A stretch of DNA of 64,000 nt from Acytostelium subglobosum LB1 (lineage: Eukaryota > Evosea > Eumycetozoa > Acytosteliales > Acytosteliaceae), in the NCBI RefSeq assembly GCF_000787575.1, contig NW_012236530.1, forward strand, positions 1,122,734 to 1,186,733, written 5' to 3'. Below the pieces are notes generated by a model. That model saw only the letters and a list, made by a program, of their open reading frames with translations. It did no database searches and was not told where the DNA came from. Within the stretch, counting starts at the first letter, position 1; each line of letters starts with the position of its first letter. Positions 35,703-46,692 of this stretch are shown here, piece after piece. A program made the position numbers and the translations under genes.

Positions 35703-36590
35703 TCTTTAAGTTATGTACAATTAAATATAATAAATAATAAAATAATATTATGATTGGATGGATAGGAATGATTAATTAATTAATTAATGGATTGAGTATG
35801 GAATGAATCTTTGATGATCATCAGATTGGATTGATTGATCAACAGATAAATGATTGAGTGATATGGGGTGGTTTATCGTTTATATCTTTGTGGGTGGACG
35901 ATATTGGGATAGAATAAATGAATGAATGAATGAATGATTTAGTGTGAACAGATATGTCCAAACAGTTAGATATAAGTAATACTGTTGTTGTTGTTGTTGT
36001 TGTTATTGTTGTGTTGATTTATTATATTTGTTATATTTCTCAAAGCAATAAAGAGGGAAGTGACAAATAACTACAACGTCTTTGTTGACTTTGTTGAATG
36101 TGTTTGGTGTATATGTGTTACCAACTGCCTAAAAGTTGTTGTTGTTGCTGGATGTCATTGATCAATAAATCAATCAATCAATCAATCAATCACTTCTCCA
36201 CTCTCTTTCTCACAGTTCACAAGTAAGTTAACTTGCCAACATCCAACAACAAGTAATGAAGATTCATATAATCTCTTAACTATTATTTTAATTTATTTAC
36301 ACACACCTAACATGTACTGTATGTGTCAACAAGCACCAGTGCAAAGAAAGGCTGCAATGTTGATCACCCCCTCAACACCCACCAATCACTAAATCATTCA
36401 CTAACCACCAATCAATTAAATACATTGCCCCCCACCACCACCTATTATTATTACAACGATGTTATGAGTGGGGTTAGCATTCATTCGAAAGGTTGTTGTA
36501 CTCGATCAATCCGGCAAGGATGCTTCCAAGCCTCTACTTTTATTACATGTTTGAGTGGTGTGAGCTATAACTCACACACGTGTTCCTTAC
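35703..36590. other. Intergenic region
   Basis: About 890 bp between the ArfGAP promoter side and the 3' end of the MEKK gene. AT-rich, with TTAA, GAAT and TCAA repeats (35770-35800, 35918-35936, 36165-36195) and a TTG run (about 35984-36010). An open stretch at 36323-36781 on the plus strand overlaps the MEKK 3' exon and has no coding character. Confidence 0.45.
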
Positions 36591-39500
36591 TCAGTGGAGC
36601 TTTGCTGATGATGACTGTCGGCTTAAGAATGGGAATGCACTGTGATGATGGTGATGAGACGCGGGTGCCGAAGGACTGGTTGGCGAGGTGGTCGTTGATG
36701 ATGATGATAGCGCAGTTGGAGGAGGTGATTGTGGCGGCGGCGCCATCAATCCAGACGATGACAATGATGAAGAGCTGCTGATTGGATTGTTTCCACCATT
36801 GGACGTCGAAGATGATGACGAGGCCAGATCATCAATCGACCAAATCTTTACAAGTTTGTCCTTGGACGACGTTGCCAACTTGTTGTCCTTAAAGTGCAAT
36901 GAGAAGATGGTCTCGTGATGTCCACCCATTGTCCTGCAGGTCTGATTGTTGTACGGGTCCCAGATGCGGATCACTCCGCTCTTGCCCGACGAGATGATCT
37001 TGTACGGGTCGAACTGGACGCTCCACACCCATTGCTTCTGCTGCGTCTCTTGCGGGATGAACGTGTTGATCGTGCGGCCCGTGCCAATGTCCCACAGCTT
37101 GACTGTGCCGTTGCCGCACCCCGTCACCGCCTGGCCACCCACGACGTAGACGCTGGTGACGTCGTCGTCTGCCGAGAACACTCGCACGCATGTCGATGTC
37201 CGAGTGTCCCATACGCGCGCCGTGCAGTCGGCCGATGCGCTGACCACCGTGTTGTTGAACAATGTGTTGTTGCCACAGCTGTCGCGGTCGTAGCGCACGC
37301 TGTAGATGCCATTGGTGTGGCCCAGCAGTGTGGACAGCGTCGAGCCAGTCTCGGCGTCCCATATATGCAGCGTGTTGTCCAGTGAACTTGTGAGCACCTT
37401 GCCCTCGACGTCGCCCAAGAAGTTGATCGATGTCACTGCCTCCTTGTGGCCAGTGTATGTGCGCGTCGCCTTTTTCGTCTTGGTGCTCCACACCTTGGCG
37501 CTAAAGTCCGAGGAGGCCGTGAAGAGACGTGACAAGTCGTTACAATTGTCCACGGCTTGCACGATGCCCGTGTGGCCCTTTAGCGAATAGAGATGCTTGG
37601 CTTTCTTGATATCCCACATCTTCAACTTCTTGTCCTCGCCGCCACTCATCACGAATGAGTCTCCAACCAGCTTAACACTGTATATACACTTGGAGTGGCC
37701 CTTTAGCGTGCTCTGATTGATCTTTGACTCGAACCATGTCCTTTGTTTGCTGTGTTTGATTGATTGATTGAGTGAGTGAGTAAGTGATTGGGGTCGTTCA
37801 CCAAGCTCCACACGACTTACGCTTTGATGTGAATGTAGGATGCCTTCCACGACTGGTCTTTGGATATCTTGTTCATTCCGCGATGATTGCAGAACCTGCT
37901 CCAGAGGTCATCGTCGTCAAAGATATTCTTCCATGCCTTGCAAACGGATGATGCTGCCGCTGTGGATGCTGGCGACAGACAACTGAAGATGAGTATCATT
38001 AATGATCGCGGAAGTGAGCTCATTGTCGCTGGTGCTGCAGTCGCCACCACTGTAGTCGGCGTGGTGGACGTAGCGTTTGGTGATTGAAGTGGTGAAGTGG
38101 TCAATGAGAAGCGGTACTTGGGCGGTGTGGGCACGGGCACGGGTAGCTCCTGCGCATCGATGATGTTGGACAGGAATGGGTGCTTGAGTAGCGCGCCAGC
38201 GTCAGGTCGTTCCTTTGGATCGCGCTTAAAGCACAATGTCAAAAAGTCGATTGCCTCTGGCGACATGGTGTTGGGGAAGTTGGGCATGGCGCTGGTGGAC
38301 GCGATGTGGTACATGACGGCTGCCATCTCGGTGATGTTGGACCAAGGTGGCGCGGCCGTGGCCATCTCAATGATCACACAGCCCAGACTCCAAATATCGG
38401 AGGAGCGGCCGTGTCCGGTCTGCTTGATGACCTCGGGCGCCATCCAGTAGGGCGTGCCATGCATTGATTTGAACTGCGACACGATGCCGCTGAACATCTT
38501 TGAGCAGCCAAAGTCGGTGAGCTTGACAGAGCCCTTGGTGTCAATGAGAATGTTCGCGCCCTTGATATCCCTGTGTATGATCTGGTTGCTGTGAAGGTAT
38601 TGCAGACCTTGCAGTATCTGTTTGGTGTACAGCTTGATGATGCTCTCGGAGAACGGGCCAAACTTGCCCAGCAGCGAACTGATCGATCCGCCCGGTATAT
38701 ACTCCAGGAACACATTCAAATGAGTGCTGTCCAAGCATGTTCCAAGATATCTAACAATGTTATCATGTTTAAGTAGTCGCAGTACCTCAATGTCCTTGCT
38801 GAATGATAGCAGCATCTGATTGTTTGAGACTGAGTGTTAGAGTTGCGCACGCGCCTGGTCCGCCTGACTTGTCTCGAGATACATACTGATTTGTACTTGG
38901 CATCAATGACGTCGACTAGTTCGAGCTGCTTGACGGCAACAAGCTCGCCAGTGTCGCAGTTTAGACCGAGGTAGACAGCACCGTAGCCACCTCGGCCAAG
39001 AAGTTGTCCCTTCTTCCATCGGATGGGCTGTAGATTGACGAGCTCCTCATGCTCATTAATGATCAATGTTGGGAAGTTGTTGAACTTTGTCATGTCGGCA
39101 CTTCCTCTGTTTGTGTTTGGACTGTTGTTCATGTTGTTGCCGCTGCCGCCACTCGTGTTGCCGCTGCCGCCACCGCTATTGTAATTATTATGATTGTTGT
39201 TGTTACTTGTATTATTACTACTGTTGTTGCTATTGTTACTATTGATACTTGTGTTGCCTATGATGCCACCATTCATCATCATCACTTGGGGTGATGATGG
39301 TCGAGCCAACACTCGTCCGCCACTCTCGCTGCGTGGACGGAAAGGATTGATGATTCCACCACTCGAGTTGGACATGGCGTGACCGCCTCCATTGTTGTTG
39401 TTCTGATTGCTATATATTCCGAAATGCTGCTGTTGCTGCTGATGCTGCTGATGATGCGGCTGCATGGGCAGCGGCTGTGAAAATGTCAACTGGTTGTGGA

Positions 39501-40539
39501 TGGTGCCCAGGTCGAGCGGGTCGTCTGGCTCGTCATCCAAGATGAAGTCATCGTGATTGCCAATGGAGGGACGGTGCACGCGCATGAATGAGCCAGAGTT
39601 TGGTGAACCGCCAGGGGGAGGCGAGGGCGGTGGCGTGCGAAGAGGGGGCGGGTACTTTGGCGAGCCAGGCGGAGTGCGCAACGGCGGTGTCAAGTCCTTT
39701 GTACTGTTGGTACTGGTGTTGTTGATGTTGTTGCCGCTGCCGCCGCCGCTAAAGCTCGATAGGATGGAGGAGTGTGGGGGCGAGTAGCTGGTGATCGGCG
39801 AGCCGTACACAAAGGAGAGCGGCGAACCGGGTGGCGAGGGAGGTGGTGTGCGCAGTGGTGGCGCGTTCGAGCCCTTGCGCGGTTGAATGATCAACGACGA
39901 TGATGACGAGCTTGGTGTCACATTATTACTGCCATTGCCATGAATGTGTCCTATGCTACTGTTGCTCATGTTGATGCCTGTAGTCATTGGCGACGAAGCT
40001 GCCGACGACGCAGCATTCGAATGGAAGCTTGTATTAATCTGTGAGTCGCGATGTTGCTGTTGCTGCTGCTGTTGTTGTAGCTGTTGTGTGTCGCGGAGTG
40101 ATCCGGCATTCATAGGCTTGAGAAAGAACTTGAACAGCCTCGTTGGCTGGTTGGGGTTATGGTGCAAGCGTAGCTCATTGCACATGTTGAAGGCTTCTAG
40201 CAGATCTTCGCGTCCGCGTACACTTATCGTGTCGCCCTCATTGTCTTCATATTGATAAATTACAACTGGTAGGCCAAAGTCATTCTCCAACTGTTCCAAC
40301 AGTCTCTCATACGCAATACTAGCGTTGACCTTTATAATCCTACATTCGCCTCCTAATATACATTTGATCCTTATACTCTAAAGTTGGTTTGATTGATTGA
40401 TTGGTTGATTGATTGATTGATTGATTGTTAGTCATGTTCATTGACCATTGACATTGTACATTGTACATACTTGGTCTAATGATGATGATGATGACGATGA
40501 TGATGATGTTGATGATGTTGAGATGCCTGTCGAAGACAT
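36591..40539 (-). CDS. mkkA: MEKK-alpha-like kinase: PB1, kinase, F-box, WD40
   Basis: Four exons (40471-40539, 38887-40377, 37821-38815, 36591-37749), 1237 residues. Order: Ser-rich start; PB1-like region across the exon 1/2 junction (SIRIKCILGGECRIIKV...VIYQYEDNEGDTISV); long Pro/Asn/Gly-rich linker; protein kinase domain (GQLLGRGGYGAVYLG, VAVKQLE, HRDIKGANILID, TDFGCSKM, APEVIK) beginning near 39000; F-box (SLPRSLMILIFSCLSPA) near 37960-38000; and about seven WD40 repeats. The same order of kinase, F-box and WD40 is known for D. discoideum MEKK-alpha, which controls cell-type patterning and whose level is regulated through ubiquitination. Kinase catalytic residues are intact. Confidence 0.92.
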
Positions 40540-40986
40540 TGTGTTGTCAGTCCGGGTCCGTCTATCGGTCCTTGCTGGGTCCTCGTTGTCTCGACAATGC
40601 ACCAATCAATGCTGTACAGATTATAACAAAGATTAAGATTTAAAAGGAGATGAATGTGATTGATGTATGAGTGAATGAATGAATGTGTTTGATGAATGAA
40701 TGAATGTGGAAGTGAGTGTGTGTATGTGTGTGTGTGTGTATGTGTGTGTGTGTGTATGTGTATGATTGATGGGAAACAACAACAAAACACTACTTGTCGC
40801 ACAAACAATGCAACACCCTGTTTTGATCATGATTTTTTTTTATGAATCTGGTATGTTTTGATCAATCAAATAATGATCAAACTTTCATCAAAAAAGTCAT
40901 ATGTTATGGGACATCTACAAAGTTGTTCATTACTCACACTCAGGAGAATGTCTCATTCATTCAATCATTCAATCAACATCATCAAC
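40540..40986. promoter_or_regulatory. Divergent promoter region, MEKK / ankyrin gene
   Basis: About 450 bp between two diverging genes, with GT repeats (40718-40765) and GAAT repeats (40670-40705). The in-frame sequence 40858-40986 could extend the ankyrin protein N-terminally by 43 residues, but its composition is leader-like. Confidence 0.4.
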
Positions 40987-41637
40987 ATGAGTAATACGAT
41001 CGGTGATGATGATCATCATGGACATGGTCACGGTAATGGACATGGACACGCACATGGACAGGATGGTCAGTGCTCTCATATGGAGTTGAGCAGTACATCA
41101 CAGTCATTGGATGAGTTGGAGTTTGAACGTGGAGTATGGGGAGCAGTAGTCAATAACAATGTGGACAAGTTACGTTCATTGTTGAATGGCAATGCTGCAT
41201 TATCAAATGCTGTCGATAGGACTGGTTACTATCCACTACACTATGCTGCAAGACACAATGACACCAAATGTCTTGGTCTCCTACTCGACTCTGGTGCTCG
41301 AGTCAATGTGATCACTGATGGTGGCGCCACTCCACTTCATCGTGCAGCATTCTGCGGTGGTATCAATGTATGTATAAATACTTAAACATGTTTGAATGAG
41401 TGAGTGAATGATGTTTGTTCAACTTGTTAACCATACCTGTATGTTATATAGAACTGCAAACTATTGCTTGAGCGTGATGGTCGTGTGTTGGATCAACAGG
41501 ATGCAGATGGAATGACAGCATTACACAAGGCATATTCACAGAACAACTTGGATGTGATTGAATATCTCATTCAGCGAGGCGCTGACACAAACATCAAGGA
41601 CAGGAGAGGCAAGATACCATCAGAGTACAAACCTTGA
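40987..41637 (+). CDS. Ankyrin repeat protein, ANKRD39-like
   Basis: Two exons (40987-41367, 41452-41637), 188 residues. After a His/Gly-rich start (HGHGHGNGHGHAHG), the sequence LDELEFERGVWGAVVNNNVDKL matches the N-terminus of human ANKRD39 (EEMDFERGIWSAALNGD). Four ankyrin repeats follow: YYPLHYAARHND, GATPLHRAAFCGG, GMTALHKAYSQNN and a final partial one. Human ANKRD39 has 183 residues, so the length fits. In-frame Mets at 40858 and 40948 are possible starts; I prefer 40987 because homology begins after it. Role: protein-protein interaction, otherwise unknown. Confidence 0.85.
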
Positions 41638-42045
41638 ACATCTCTGGAACTTGAGTTCAAACATCTTTGGTCTCACATTGTGACCACAAAGTCATGGTCC
41701 CCTTCCCTCCTTTTTGGTTCGTCAAGGACCTGGCCTGGTCTTCACCCTCGACCGATATATATTCACTCACCCAAAGGATAGATCAAACTGGTTGTTGGAT
41801 GGACGCTTTGGACCATGGAGTCCATGATGCCATCCCAAGGCGATGCTTTTGGAATAGTTCCAAAATCAATCCAGTCCATTTTGTCCAGGGAAACAAACAC
41901 TCGACCAACTGATTGTCAATCTTCGGAATAAATTAAGAATCTGATCACATGATCGTCAATCACATGTAGTGTGTTTGAATGATTGAATCAATGTTGATCA
42001 TTGTAATTGAATACATGTAATATATATATATATATAGATGAATGA
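41638..42045. other. Intergenic, with palindromes
   Basis: About 410 bp. It contains a perfect palindrome with 8-bp arms TTTTGGAA/TTCCAAAA around TAG (41847-41865) and GATCACATGATC (41943-41954). The TA-rich tract ending in TAG at about 42037 resembles a 3' splice site, so the next gene may have an unseen upstream exon. A plus-strand open stretch at 41667-41912 has no coding support. Confidence 0.4.
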
Positions 42046-42663
42046 ATGGAAGAACAATGTAGAATAGATAATGAAAAGACCTTCCAGAAGGCATTGTCAC
42101 GTGCTGAACCTATTGGTAAACTGGCAAAGTACTTGTTGGCACATGAACGTCATTTGCTAGACACTGGTGCACTGCTCAATATAACACATAGAGGATCAAC
42201 ATCAATATGGCTAGAGGCACCCAGTACCATACCACCAGTCGACATGACCAATGTATATCGTCCAATGGGTGACATCGAAGTACTCTACCTCGTGACCAAC
42301 CATCATCTTCCTGACACTCAACCGTATGTACCTCACTCATTGGCCACGATCACTCACTAACTGGAACTATTCCATTATAGATACCAAGCAATCATTGAAG
42401 GAGAGATTGGAAGAGCATATGCAAATAAGTACTTGACTGGAAAGAAGTGGACAGATACTAATCCTTCGACTGTTGTGGAGTTCACTTGTCCAAAGAGTTT
42501 GGTTGAGAAGCTAAAGACGATACAGATGAAGGTGGAAGATGGTGCACTGTCAATGGGTCTGGGAAACAAAGCAGGTGGTGGCCTCATTCACTTCAACGAG
42601 AGTATGATCAATGGACAAACAACCTATCGCATCGTCAAGATTAAGCGTGGACCACCAGAATGA
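42046..42663 (+). CDS. Uncharacterised protein
   Basis: Two exons (42046-42323, 42381-42663), 186 residues. The join restores DTQPYQAIIEGEIG in frame. I do not recognise the family. Visible are a charged N-terminal helix, a central region ALLNITHRGSTSIWL, and a C-terminal half (YANKYLTGKKWTD...VVEFTCPKSLVEKL...GGGLIHFNESMINGQTTYRIVKIKR) with alternating hydrophobic residues of an alpha/beta fold. There is no signal peptide or membrane span. A T/A tract ending in TAG lies just before the first Met, so the true start could be in an earlier exon. Codon use is like that of neighbouring genes, so it is probably real. Confidence 0.7.
42362..42374. repeat. Palindrome TGGAACTATTCCA before a 3' splice site
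   Basis: Perfect 5-bp arms, 6 nt upstream of the acceptor AG of the intron at 42324-42380. It is the reverse complement of the element at 8564. Confidence 0.6.
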
Positions 42664-42700
42664 TTGGAATGAATGAATGAATGATTGATTGATTGATCAA

Positions 42701-42726
42701 TGTGAACCCGTGTNCCTAACGGGTCC
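42701..42726. other. Hairpin containing the only ambiguous base
   Basis: ACCCGT and ACGGGT flank a 7-nt loop that holds an N at 42714. It lies between the convergent ends of the orphan gene and the SAP gene. The ambiguity may come from structure-related base-calling trouble. Confidence 0.5.
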
Positions 42727-42780
42727 ATGCAGTGACCAAACATCATGTTTATGTGATTGAATGATTGATTGATTGATCAC

Positions 42781-43956
42781 TCAGTAGTCGTCATAACGTT
42801 TGTAGCGATTCTTCTCACCGCGCTCAGCAATCTCATCCTTGGTGTAGTTCTTGAACTTGCCATAGTTGCGATTGAACTGCTTGAAGATGTGTGAGCAGGT
42901 ACCTTTGTTGACTACTTTGGTCTTGATGTCGGATGGCGAGATGAACTTCTTGCCAGAGATCTCGGCGTAGACGAATGACAGGATAATGTCCATGGCCAAG
43001 GCGATCAGGATGTAGGCATCACGTGTGATGATCACCTCATTCTTCTTGGCATGCTTCTTTATCATTGTTTTGGCCACCTTTACAAGGTAGTCGCGGTCCA
43101 CACGGCTCGACTGATCCCTTGCTGGTGGCTTCCATCTGTTGGTGATCGTCTTGTCGCCCCACTCCTGGTCCACGTTGGCGGCCAGGTCGCCAAAGAGGTC
43201 CTGCGACACCTCGCGCACGGCGGCGGTCGTGATGTAGATTGTCTTCTCGTCGCCAAACTTGGTTAGCGCGAGTTCGAACAATGTGTCGAGTATAAGACCT
43301 CGGAGATCTGAGAAGAGATGTGCCATCATCTTCTTGGCGGGCGCCACCAACCATTGACCATGACAACCGATCGTCTCCGATGTGAACCTTTGGACCATCA
43401 CCGAATCTGTTATTGCCAACTTGTCCACTCCCTCGTCTGCCTTGAGCAACGTCTCTCTACCAATAGCATTGATATACGAGTCATCCTTGCCCTTCTTGCC
43501 CTTGGGCTTGGCCACCACCACCTCCTCTTCCTCCTCCTCTTCTTCTTCCTTCTCCATCTCTTTGTCGTCCTCCTGTTCGACCTCAGCTTCCTCTTCTTCT
43601 ACCTCCATCACTTGCTCTTCCTCTTCCTCTTCCTCTTCCTCTTCCTCTTCCTCTTCCTCCTCTTCCTCGGGCTCCACGACCTTGGTTCGACGAGTTGACA
43701 TCCTGGTGGTAGTGGTGGACTTGGCAGCCTTTGCCTTGGCGGTGACCTTTGATTTTGAAGCGGTGGCAACCTTCTTTACGGTCTCCTTTGGAGTGGTAGT
43801 AGTCTTCTTTACAGTCTTGGTGGTGGTGGTGTTGGCCACCTGTAGACGCTTAACCAACTCGGCTTTCAATCCAGTGGCGGACAAACCCTTGGCGGTCAAC
43901 TGTTCCCTCAACTCTCTAACTGTGAGCTTGCTCAATTCCATTGTTGCGGAAGGCAT
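42781..43956 (-). CDS. SAP-domain protein with acidic tract and histone-fold-like C-terminus
   Basis: Single exon, 391 residues from the Met at 43956 (a Met 22 codons upstream adds only leader-like sequence). Residues ~7-40 form a SAP domain (LTVRELREQLTAKGLSATGLKAELVKRL), a DNA-binding helix pair. A Lys/Thr-rich linker and a ~75-residue Glu-rich tract follow. The C-terminal half contains two segments of histone-fold type: DLRGLILDTLFELALTKF...IYITTAAVREV, and YLVKVAKTMIKKHAKKN-EVIITRDAYILIALAMDIIL...FISPSDI. A chromatin role in the nucleus is likely. The histone-fold reading is my inference from helix lengths and the loop pattern. Confidence 0.85.
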   Translation of the reverse strand: MPSATMELSKLTVRELREQLTAKGLSATGLKAELVKRLQVANTTTTKTVKKTTTTPKETVKKVATASKSKVTAKAKAAKSTTTTRMSTRRTKVVEPEEEEEEEEEEEEEEEEEEQVMEVEEEEAEVEQEDDKEMEKEEEEEEEEEVVVAKPKGKKGKDDSYINAIGRETLLKADEGVDKLAITDSVMVQRFTSETIGCHGQWLVAPAKKMMAHLFSDLRGLILDTLFELALTKFGDEKTIYITTAAVREVSQDLFGDLAANVDQEWGDKTITNRWKPPARDQSSRVDRDYLVKVAKTMIKKHAKKNEVIITRDAYILIALAMDIILSFVYAEISGKKFISPSDIKTKVVNKGTCSHIFKQFNRNYGKFKNYTKDEIAERGEKNRYKRYDDY

Positions 43957-44380
43957 TATTAAAAATACAAAATGATTAAAGATAGTTGATATATAATATA
44001 TAATATAGTATGATTGATTCAAATAAAGTAGTGGATGATTGATTGATGATCACTAACTAGGTTACACTCTTACAAATACACTACCGTTGCCCGCATTGAG
44101 GCCCTCAACTTTCAAATGTGGCGCCACAAATTGGACGATGGTTTTGAGATGAGGGAAACACAAATCATCATACCAATGGCGATGATGTTCCAAAAAAGAA
44201 ACGATATGTATTCCAATTGGTGATGGTGTTGATTGATTGATTGATCTTCATTGTGTATGAGTAGGGAGGGCGCCAAAAAGGTTGCGAGTTGGAGAGATGG
44301 GAGAAGTGGATGTTGTCGGATGTCCAACAACTGATGTGAAGAAGGAAGGTAGGTCGCGCGACCAGAGCTTGTTGACTGGT
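43957..44380. other. Intergenic, with a short coding-like stretch
   Basis: Between the SAP gene promoter and the golvesin 3' end. On the plus strand, CTAACTAG (a branch point plus acceptor-like string) is followed by an open stretch to about 44230 (VARIEALNFQMWRHKLDDG...). It looks coding in composition but has no upstream partner exon. I leave it uncalled. Confidence 0.35.
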
Positions 44381-46329
44381 TTAACCAAAAGCATAGTTGT
44401 AGGTTTGAGATACATAGTTCTCAGCCAGTCCAGGTACATTGTCGGTCGTTGGCCACATTGTGAGTTTGACAGCATCGGCAACGATCACTTTGCCAGTGGG
44501 TACATCCACGGAGGTGACGTGAACAATGGGCGTAGTACCCTCGACAAAGTAGAATGAGTCCAGCAGGATCCACCGCGCGCCATAATGTTGTTGGTCCAAC
44601 ACGAACTGATAGGTGAGGTCGGTCTGGTCGCCGGTGGTCACCGTGTAGACGGCCTTGGCCGTCTGATTGACTGCGGCGGGGAACCACACGCACACTTCGT
44701 ACAGACCAGTGACATTGATGGGGAAGTTCCACATGACAATGTAGGGCGCGATCTTGCCGCCCTCGATGTAGAGGTACGTCTTGTTGTAAGCTTGGTCTGA
44801 GGTGCCATTCAGCCAGGGCGGCGTGACCACAGCCTGTGACGTGTCCATGATCATCTGGATCGGATTGCCCTTGGTCAGGTTCATGCCATTGATCAAGGTC
44901 TCGGCAAACATGCCCAGGACAGACGATTGGTATGGGTAGTGGCCGTAGTTCTCGTAGCCATCACTGTACACTGATACGATGAGTTGTCGGCCATTTGGCA
45001 GGATGATGTGCGCGATCTCGTTGACATCGGTTGCGCTTGTGCCAAGCACTGAGTGCAACACGGAGCCGGGCGGCAGACCAAAGCCCAACGATGTATACTC
45101 TGAGAATGTTTGGACTGAAAGCAAATCAGTCATGTATGCCTGGCCAGGAGGGATCACTCCACCAAACACAGTATACAACATCAACAATGCTGAATGGTAT
45201 GGTTCCATTAAGTTTGGTCCAACAATGCCCTCAGCCAATGCTTCGGCCCATACTGGTCTAGAGATTGATTGATTGATTGATTGTAAGTGATTGATCGATT
45301 GATTGAATGAGTGATGCGATGGAATGAGGCACTTACACTGGTCCTGAATTGGATGGATATATCTTGTTGATGATGGTTTGATTGCCGAGTAGACCATTGG
45401 CATTGAGGAAGTTCTCAATGTATTTACGCTTGTTCAACCATTCATCGAATCCAGTATCATTGGACATTTGATAATATGCATTTGGCGCGCCAGATATCCT
45501 GTCCACAACGATGCCAGCATGTATCGAACTCAAATCCTTCATCATAGGCTCAGTCACCATCTGCAGACAATGTGGATCTTCATTCTGTGCCACGCACCAA
45601 CTGATCATTGATTGAATGAATGTTAGTGAATGTACGATTGAGTGATTGAGCGATTGAATGAGCGTTGATGGATACAAACTTGACGGCAGAGACGAGGAAT
45701 GGAAGGAAGGCACATCGAGAGGCATTGGCAAGTTCGTTTCCATTGTAGGTGGCCAATGACCATGATCCAACTGGATTGAGTACCATGATTGAGAAGTCCA
45801 GTTTGGTGAGTGTGGCATGTACCTTGATCAACCATTCTCGAGAGGCCATGCCGACAGCCAACAGTTGGTCATCATCGACAATGACGAATGGTGACGTAGT
45901 GAATGGTACATCATTGCCATTGTAGTTCCTAGTGATCACTATCAATGATATAACGATGGATGCCAATGACATCAATGCCACCATTGGCAATATCTGTTGT
46001 TTGAGTGATAGTTTCTTCTTTTTCTTTGTTGGCAACAGGAACATTGCACTGCCACTATGTTGTGAACTGAATGAATCATGTGGAGATGATGGAAAGTTGT
46101 TATTATTATTCGATAACAATGGAGAGAATGTAAGGAATTGTTCATCTGCATCAACACTTTGATTGAATAATGTAGTTGATGATGTTGATCCACCTCCTCC
46201 AGGACTATTCAAATATTCATTATCACTATTAATATCATTATTGTTGTTATTATTATTGTTGTTGTTATTGTTGTTGCTTGAGCTACCAAGTAATGGACTG
46301 TTGATACCAATGTTTTGTTGTTTATCCAT
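44381..46329 (-). CDS. gol: Golvesin: membrane protein with beta-lactamase-like and golvesin domains
   Basis: Three exons (45680-46329, 45337-45600, 44381-45257), 596 residues from the Met MDKQQNIGINSPLL (in-frame Mets at 46353 and 46395 are possible starts). The cytosolic N-terminus is Asn-rich. One span follows (ILPMVALMSLASIVISLIVI near 45900-45990), then a lumenal domain shaped like a class A beta-lactamase, and last the golvesin C-terminal beta domain (YLYIEGGKIAPYIVMWNFPIN...VIVADAVKLTMW). Golvesin of D. discoideum is a Golgi and post-Golgi vesicle protein. The lactamase-type Ser-x-x-Lys is replaced (CAFL), so catalysis is unlikely. The first intron starts with GTTTGT. Confidence 0.85.
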
Positions 46330-46692
46330 TGGTATCTCTTTCTTATTACGCATGCTATATTGAGCTTGACTTCGTACGTATATCTTGTCAATCAATCAAT
46401 GGATTGCTGATGATGATTGAAGTTAACTATAACTACAACTACAACTACAACTACTATTTGTTGAATGTAAGAATGAATGAATGAGACAGCGGAAGATTGG
46501 TGGTCGGCTTCATTTATCATGTCTCGCGACCTCAATAGTGTGGCACTCAATCTTTGCAAAAGAATGGTGTTCGCGTCATTCACTTTCAACTCGCAACTCC
46601 ATTTGACGCTCAGTGATCCCTTGAAGATCATTCATTTGACTTGCACGTGCATTGCACTATCATACACATACATACACATACATACATACAAG
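46330..46692. promoter_or_regulatory. Divergent promoter region, golvesin / beta-propeller gene
   Basis: About 360 bp between diverging genes. It has a GTTATAGTTAAC-type stretch and repeated TACA (46665-46690) just before the plus-strand ATG. The region is open on the plus strand back to 46477, but that part reads as leader. Confidence 0.4.

Noticed and set aside
36889-37491. Alternative minus-strand frame of 200 codons inside the WD40 exon
   Set aside because: The WD40 repeats with GH...WD motifs are in the other frame, so this is a shadow of GC-rich codons.
40388-40428. TTGA repeat run as a possible repeat array or integration site
   Set aside because: It is an intron microsatellite of the kind found in many introns here.
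43382-43975. Plus-strand frame with long Ser and Leu runs
   Set aside because: It is the mirror of the Glu-rich tract of the SAP gene; GAG/GAA repeats give CTC/TTC on the other strand.
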